This document shows positions 59,428-64,000 of a DNA stretch of 64,000 bases, piece after piece. The translations under genes were made by a program, and so were the position numbers. This stretch comes from Terriglobus roseus DSM 18391. Its GTDB lineage: Bacteria > Acidobacteriota > Terriglobia > Terriglobales > Acidobacteriaceae. The stretch lies in the NCBI RefSeq assembly GCF_000265425.1, contig NC_018014.1, positions 310,001-374,000 on the forward strand, in the 5' to 3' direction. Under the pieces are notes generated by a model. That model searched no databases, was not told where the DNA came from, and saw only the letters and a program-made list of their open reading frames with translations. Position 1 is the stretch's first letter. The number at the start of each line of letters is the position of its first letter.

Positions 59428-59891
59428 GTGAATTCTCGAGTCTTAAGGTCTGCTATCTGCGATGGGAGTGTCACTCACACGAAGGACGTAATCTTATGCC
59501 GATGTTCCGTTTTGATATCACTTTCCCGAATTGAAACGCGCTGACCGCTTGCGCTTCACTGCGTGGCGTAGTTTGGCGGAGAGGCGTGCTGTTGTTGAGG
59601 ATGGTGGCGTCTTGTCAGGCCAAGATCGATGGCCTATGTGTAGCTGTGGGGCCGGCTAGGTGATCTTCGAACGCATCAGTCCCGTCGTCAGAAGTCGAGT
59701 GAACAATTGATGGCACTTCCAAAGAAGTTCACGTGCCAGTTGGAGTGCGGACGATTGACTATCAAGCCCAGGAGATCCCACGGGATGGAGGTGTCGGATT
59801 ACCTTCCATGCCCCATTCCCATGGGATTTCTCTGATCTGCTTGTCGCTTTCAAGGCGATTCAATTGGGGCGCTCCGAGCGCTGCGATCTAG
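59428..59891. other. 464-nt intergenic region, no gene identified
   Basis: Divides the acyltransferase gene (running left) from the stop of the M14 gene. A 65-codon minus-strand frame at 59656-59853 lacks a credible fold or ribosome binding site. The base composition is somewhat more AT-rich than its neighbours. I see no repeat of either family here. Confidence 0.5.
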
Positions 59892-61892
59892 CTACCAGGT
59901 CTTGGTCCAGACCTCTGCAATGGGGTACTTATTTGCGGCGCTAGGCTGATAGCTGCTTCGGCTGATCCACCAGCGTAGGCGTGCGTCGGCGTCTTCGGCG
60001 AAGGTTGAGTCGGACTTTACTTTGTTGTCGAACTCGGCCCATAGTTCTGGGTGGTCGGCTGCCATCCTGGTTGCGATGGGTACGGAGAGGTATTCGCCTG
60101 CACCGATGCGGCCGAAGCCTTCGAAGATGGCGTCCATGAAGCCCCAGCGGACGAGGGCGTCGGGCGCGGCGGGGTGCAGCATGGCCATGATGATGCGGGC
60201 GCGGGGCTGGTTCATGGGTACGTAGTAGCTGCCGGCGGGCATGTGCATCTTCTCTGTGACGGGCTGAAGTGTGTAGTCGGTGAAGGTGCGGCCTTCAAAG
60301 GGTGTTGGCTGTTTCTTAGCGCCGGTGAAGCGCCAGGTGTCGAAGGTCTGGTCGCCCAGATCTTTTGTGGTGCGTTCCATGACGACGCCCTGCAGCGCGA
60401 GTTCGTCGGCGATGGACTTCCATGCGAGCGGGATGAGGAAGCCGGTGGGTACGGGTGCGGCTGCCGTGGTTTCGACGCCGTCGTGCATGTTGACGGTAAG
60501 GTCGTCTTTCTCTGCGGTGAAGTGCATGACGGGCTTGCCGGTGATGGGGCTGACCTCGCTGACGCGCTTGAGTGAGTGATAGACGATGGGGTGCGATGTG
60601 TCTGCGGTTTTGCCGCCGAGGAACATCTGCTGGTCTTTGTGGCCGGCCATGGCTGCGTCGGCTGCGTCGCTGTCGCGGACTGCTTTGCGCAGCGCCTGCG
60701 GGGCTTCTGCGACGATGTCGATGGAGTGAACCATGATGTCGTAGTTACTCCACGCACGTGTCTTTGCGGTCTTCAACGAGTGTGTTTCGACCAGCAGGCA
60801 TGGGCGGTTTCGTGCGCCGGACCAGTAATGGCTGTAACGCGGGGAGAAGACCTCGACGTTGAAGTCACGTAGGCCGTTGGTGCTGGCGCGAGAGGAGCGT
60901 GCGGCGCGATTGGCTGCGTCGCCACCGCCGGCTGCAGGTGGTGCGATGGTTCCGCGTGCTGCCGTGGCGTTTGCCATGCCGGCACCACCGGTGCCCGGGA
61001 AGTCGCCGCGCAGACCACCGTAGGGAGAGACGAGATGGCCATCGGCTTCCATGCGCTTGTTCAGCTCCGGCACGAAGCGGTTGTTCACCCATGCGCGGCT
61101 GCCGGGCCCGATGTCCTCGTGTTGCGTCATGTCCCAGGTGACGTCGTACTGGTAGTCCGCGCCGTCGGTGACGTGGTTGTCGAACATGAAGTCGGGGAGC
61201 CAATCGTTGTAGAGCTTCAGGAAGGCGCGCATCTCGGGTGCGTCGGCTTTGAGGTAGTCACGGTTCAGGTTGAGCTGCTGTTCCTGAGGACGCGTGCCGG
61301 TGATGTCTGGCCCTTGCTGTTGTGGGCGATTGAAGGGGCTGCGGTCTTCGTGTCCGTCGATCTCAAAGAGCGGGATGATGACGAAGATGGCCTTGTCGAG
61401 CCATGCGGTCTGATGCGGGTGGTTCGTTACGGCCATGTCGCGGATGAGCATCAGCGCGGTGTCTTTGCCTTCGATCTCGCCGGAGTGGATGCCGCTCTGG
61501 ATGAGAACGACAGCTTTATCCGTCTTGTGCGCGGCTTCCGGTGTGAAGGCCTTGTCTTTGCTAACGATGATGGCGGTCATCGGGCGTCCTTCGGGCGTGG
61601 TGCCGAAGGTGACGACCTTGATGTATTTCGAACGCTTCTCATACAGGCGGGCGAGGTCGATGACCTCCTGATAGCGAGCAGTCTTCTCCCACTGTGACTT
61701 CTCGCCAGTGGTCAGCAGGTCAGCGGCGACACCGGCAGAACTATCTGCGAGCGATCTTGCGACCTTTCCGGCGGGTGGTTCGTACATGCTGTGTGGGCGC
61801 AGCGGCTCAATCTGCGCGTTTGCGCCGACGGCTGAAAGATAGAGTGCGAGGCCTGCGAAAGCGAGAGCGGGAGCGGCGAAACGTCGTGCCAT
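59892..61892 (-). CDS. Secreted M14-family zinc carboxypeptidase
   Basis: A 666-residue exported protease. Signal MARRFAAPALAFAGLALYLSAVGANAQ. The catalytic domain has the zinc site HxxE in GIHSGEIEGKD, LNLNRDYLK (conserved N-x-N-R) and the third zinc His in MFDNHVTDG; LLVETHSLK may hold the catalytic Glu. The C-terminal half is long with no known domain, which is usual for this acidobacterial type. It probably degrades peptides outside or in the periplasm. Divergent from the cytochrome gene. Confidence 0.88.
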   Translation of the reverse strand: MARRFAAPALAFAGLALYLSAVGANAQIEPLRPHSMYEPPAGKVARSLADSSAGVAADLLTTGEKSQWEKTARYQEVIDLARLYEKRSKYIKVVTFGTTPEGRPMTAIIVSKDKAFTPEAAHKTDKAVVLIQSGIHSGEIEGKDTALMLIRDMAVTNHPHQTAWLDKAIFVIIPLFEIDGHEDRSPFNRPQQQGPDITGTRPQEQQLNLNRDYLKADAPEMRAFLKLYNDWLPDFMFDNHVTDGADYQYDVTWDMTQHEDIGPGSRAWVNNRFVPELNKRMEADGHLVSPYGGLRGDFPGTGGAGMANATAARGTIAPPAAGGGDAANRAARSSRASTNGLRDFNVEVFSPRYSHYWSGARNRPCLLVETHSLKTAKTRAWSNYDIMVHSIDIVAEAPQALRKAVRDSDAADAAMAGHKDQQMFLGGKTADTSHPIVYHSLKRVSEVSPITGKPVMHFTAEKDDLTVNMHDGVETTAAAPVPTGFLIPLAWKSIADELALQGVVMERTTKDLGDQTFDTWRFTGAKKQPTPFEGRTFTDYTLQPVTEKMHMPAGSYYVPMNQPRARIIMAMLHPAAPDALVRWGFMDAIFEGFGRIGAGEYLSVPIATRMAADHPELWAEFDNKVKSDSTFAEDADARLRWWISRSSYQPSAANKYPIAEVWTKTW

Positions 61893-62021
61893 GCCGAGAA
61901 ACTCCTAAGTATTGCCGGGTTATCAATAATTTCGTGGGACCTGGCTACGTCCCTTTTCTGCTGTAGGAAGAAGGTGCTACAAACAATGCGCACAGAAAAC
62001 GCTTCCCTGAAGGTTGGCTCC

Positions 62022-63053
62022 ATGAAGAGTTCCTCGAACGTCCTTCGCCGAGGCGCATTGCCCGGCGTGGCTGCTGCAGTTGCTGTTGTGTTCGCAGCAT
62101 ACGCGATCCCCGGCGCCATGAAGGTATCGGCTCAGCAGGATCCTGCGGCAGCGCGGCAGCGGCGCGGTGCTCCGGCTGCGGGCGGATCACAAAATGCGAC
62201 CGGTGGAGCAGCGGTTGGCCCGGGCGAGGGAGCGCAGGCGGTTGCGGCTGATCCTGAACATGGACAGGCTCCAGCAGGGCCTGCGGCTCGCGGTGGCCTG
62301 GTGGCTTATCCCGATCGTCCGAAGGCACCGGCAGCGGTAATTGAGCGCGGCAAGGCGACGTACAGCGTCAACTGCGCGTTCTGCCATGGATCGGATGCGG
62401 GTGGTGGATCGGTGGGACCGAACCTGCTGCGCAGCGAAGTGGTGCTGCAGGACAAGAACGGCGAGTTGATCATGCCGATTGTGCATGGCGCGCGCGTTGA
62501 AAAAGGCATGCCGAAGATCGACATCAATGACGGCCAGGTAAGTGACATCGCCGCGTGGCTGCATAGCCTGAAGGTCAGCAGCCGTTCGTTAGTGGCAGAG
62601 AAGATCAACATCGTGGTGGGTAACTCGAACGAGGGCAAGGCGGCGTTTGATCGTACGTGCGGCTCGTGCCATTCGGTGACGGGTGATCTCAAAGGATTTG
62701 CGGCGAAGTACACGGACCCGCGCGCGATGCAGCAGGCGTGGATCATGCCAGGTGGCGCGGGTGGGCGTGGCTTTGGTCCCGCCAGCGGACCTGCAGTCAC
62801 GCTGAATGTTCCGCCTGTGACGGCGACAGTTACGCAGGCGAATGGTCAGAAGGTGACCGGCAAGCTGGATGCTATCGACGAATTCTATGTTGCTGTAACT
62901 ACGGACGGTGGCGACACGCATCGGTGGACGCGTAACAACGGCCTACCGAAGGTCGAGATCCACGATCCGCTGGCTGCGCACCGTGAGTTGCTGCGCAAGT
63001 ACAACGACAAGGATATTCACGACATTACGGCGTACCTGGTTTCGCTGAAATAA
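62022..63053 (+). CDS. Exported dihaem cytochrome c
   Basis: A 343-residue protein with a signal peptide (MKSSSNVLRRGALPGVAAAV), a Gly/Ala-rich stretch and two haem-binding sites: CAFCH (VNCAFCHGSDAGGG) in the first domain and CGSCH (RTCGSCHSVTGDL) in the second. Between them MPKIDINDGQVSDIAAWLHSLK is a normal cytochrome c helix. A beta-rich insert lies near the end (TLNVPPVTATVTQANGQKVTGKLDAIDEFY), resembling a PQQ-associated domain. It ends 10 nt before a quinoprotein gene, so it is the probable electron acceptor. Starts at 61974 (GTG) and 61986 are also possible. Confidence 0.85.
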   Translation: MKSSSNVLRRGALPGVAAAVAVVFAAYAIPGAMKVSAQQDPAAARQRRGAPAAGGSQNATGGAAVGPGEGAQAVAADPEHGQAPAGPAARGGLVAYPDRPKAPAAVIERGKATYSVNCAFCHGSDAGGGSVGPNLLRSEVVLQDKNGELIMPIVHGARVEKGMPKIDINDGQVSDIAAWLHSLKVSSRSLVAEKINIVVGNSNEGKAAFDRTCGSCHSVTGDLKGFAAKYTDPRAMQQAWIMPGGAGGRGFGPASGPAVTLNVPPVTATVTQANGQKVTGKLDAIDEFYVAVTTDGGDTHRWTRNNGLPKVEIHDPLAAHRELLRKYNDKDIHDITAYLVSLK

Positions 63054-63063
63054 GAGGATGACG

Positions 63064-64000
63064 ATGCGTACAGCAGTAAAGCTTGGAGTTGCATGGGCAC
63101 TGGCCGCGGGCCTGATGGCCCTTCCGCCGGCCGCACGAGCACAGTCGCTGGATCCTGCGGACATTCTTCATCCGAAGGCGGATAGCTGGCCGACGTATTC
63201 CGGTGATTACAGCAGCGACCGGTATAGCAAGTTGACCGACATCAACACGACCAACGTCAAGGGAATGTCACTGGCGTGGGCGCAGAGGCTGACTGGTGGC
63301 TCGGGTGCGCCGGCTGGTGGCGGCGGCTTTGGACCACCACCACCTTCCGTGAAGACGACAGTGGGCGGCGTGGGCACAATTGAAGCGCCGATGGGCCAGA
63401 TCAAGGGCACCATGATCATGGTGGATGGCGTGATGTATGTCACCACTCCCGATAATGTCTGGGCGCTGGATGCTCGGGACGGGCACGAGTTATGGCACTA
63501 CCTGTGGAAGACGCGCGGCGGCACGCACATTGGCAACCGCGGCGTGGGCATGTGGAAGGACCGCATCTTTTTCGAGACGCCGGATGATTTCTTAGTCGCG
63601 GTGGAAGCGAAGACCGGTAAGGAGATCTGGCACAAAGAGATTGCGAGCTTCGATCTGCAGTACTTCTCGACCGTTGCGCCGATTGTGATCGGCAACCATG
63701 TGATTGTGGGTACGGGTGACGATCTGGATGAGCCGGGTCTTCTCCAGTCGTTCGATCCTATGACGGGCGAGCTGCAGTGGAAGTACTATCCTGTGCCGAT
63801 GAAGGAAGGCGATCCGGGATTGGATACGTGGAAGAACCTGGATGCAGCGTCGCATGGCGGCGGCAATATCTGGGTGCCGGGTGCGTATGACCCGGAGACA
63901 CACCTGTATATCTTCGGCACGGGAAATCCGACGGCGGCTTATACGTCCATGAACCGGGGGCCTGGCGCGAATCTGTATACGTGCTCGCTGGTTGCGCTGG
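63064..64000 (+). CDS. PQQ-dependent dehydrogenase-like quinoprotein, 5' part (cut at window edge)
   Basis: A partial gene; the first 312 codons are present. Signal MRTAVKLGVAWALAAGLMALPP, then DPADILHPKADSWPTYSGDYSSDRYSKLTDI, the start of an eight-bladed quinoprotein propeller, MYVTTPDNVWALDARDGHELWHY (a W-motif), LVAVEAKTGKEIWHKE, LLQSFDPMTGELQWKYYP and GNPTAAYTSMNRGPG. GAGG is 6 nt before the ATG. It is of the methanol/alcohol-dehydrogenase-like fold; acidobacteria carry many such proteins, some possibly without active cofactor. The partner cytochrome lies upstream. Confidence 0.85.
   Translation, partial: MRTAVKLGVAWALAAGLMALPPAARAQSLDPADILHPKADSWPTYSGDYSSDRYSKLTDINTTNVKGMSLAWAQRLTGGSGAPAGGGGFGPPPPSVKTTVGGVGTIEAPMGQIKGTMIMVDGVMYVTTPDNVWALDARDGHELWHYLWKTRGGTHIGNRGVGMWKDRIFFETPDDFLVAVEAKTGKEIWHKEIASFDLQYFSTVAPIVIGNHVIVGTGDDLDEPGLLQSFDPMTGELQWKYYPVPMKEGDPGLDTWKNLDAASHGGGNIWVPGAYDPETHLYIFGTGNPTAAYTSMNRGPGANLYTCSLVAL

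Noticed and set aside
59656..59853. 65-codon minus-strand frame
   Set aside because: No ribosome binding site, no recognisable pattern and flanked by stop-rich sequence.

Overview
This is a GC-rich, gene-dense bacterial chromosome segment with no rRNA, tRNA, CRISPR array or recognisable phage or transposase gene. The protein families point to Acidobacteriota, class Terriglobia (Terriglobus/Granulicella/Edaphobacter-like): two VWFA-related secreted proteins of the TIGR03436 type, one secreted protein of the TIGR03435 type, an Oar-like TonB-dependent receptor with a carboxypeptidase-regulatory plug, alternative complex III joined to a caa3 oxidase, several secreted peptidases, and a cytochrome c plus quinoprotein pair. 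The genus is inference; no phylogeny was run.

Layout. 0-9.7 kb: a small membrane protein, a prenyl diphosphate synthase, a Tat-exported Gfo/Idh/MocA oxidoreductase, a VOC protein, a repeat element with perfect terminal inverted repeats, then a translationally coupled TonB receptor and VWFA pair. 9.8-15.5 kb: MFS transporter, DUF5666-like secreted protein, OPT transporter and a secreted protein. 15.5-18.2 kb: an ECF41-type sigma factor preceded by a 55-residue membrane protein and followed by an NAD(P)-binding oxidoreductase with a matching candidate promoter; an AlkA-like glycosylase lies behind.

18.5-33.3 kb: the centrepiece, a same-strand gene run actABCDEF, a one-TM protein, sco, coxBACD, mostly with overlapping start and stop codons. 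It encodes quinol oxidation by alternative complex III, multihaem c cytochromes and a caa3 oxygen reductase with the A2-type YSHPAVY signature, and it ends at a strong hairpin. The ActE-like lipoprotein carries a second fused cytochrome c domain.

33.3-49.2 kb: accessory secreted and housekeeping genes (TIGR03435, GNAT, WcaF-like, M28 peptidase, second VWFA protein, a small CxCG protein between repeat clusters, an isolated S4, an ACE-like M2 peptidase, a ROK protein without its phosphate motif, OmpH/Skp, a serine hydrolase, glycogen phosphorylase). 49.2-64 kb: thiE, mutM, an EF-P of the YeiP/EfpL loop type, a PHP protein, purA with an ABM monooxygenase, HIT hydrolase, a beta-barrel protein behind a 28-bp palindrome, an acyltransferase-3/SGNH pair, an M14 carboxypeptidase, and a dihaem cytochrome c followed by a quinoprotein cut by the window edge.

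Two families of short palindromic repeats occur. One lies inside the coding frame of a secreted protein and another pair of clusters brackets a small gene.
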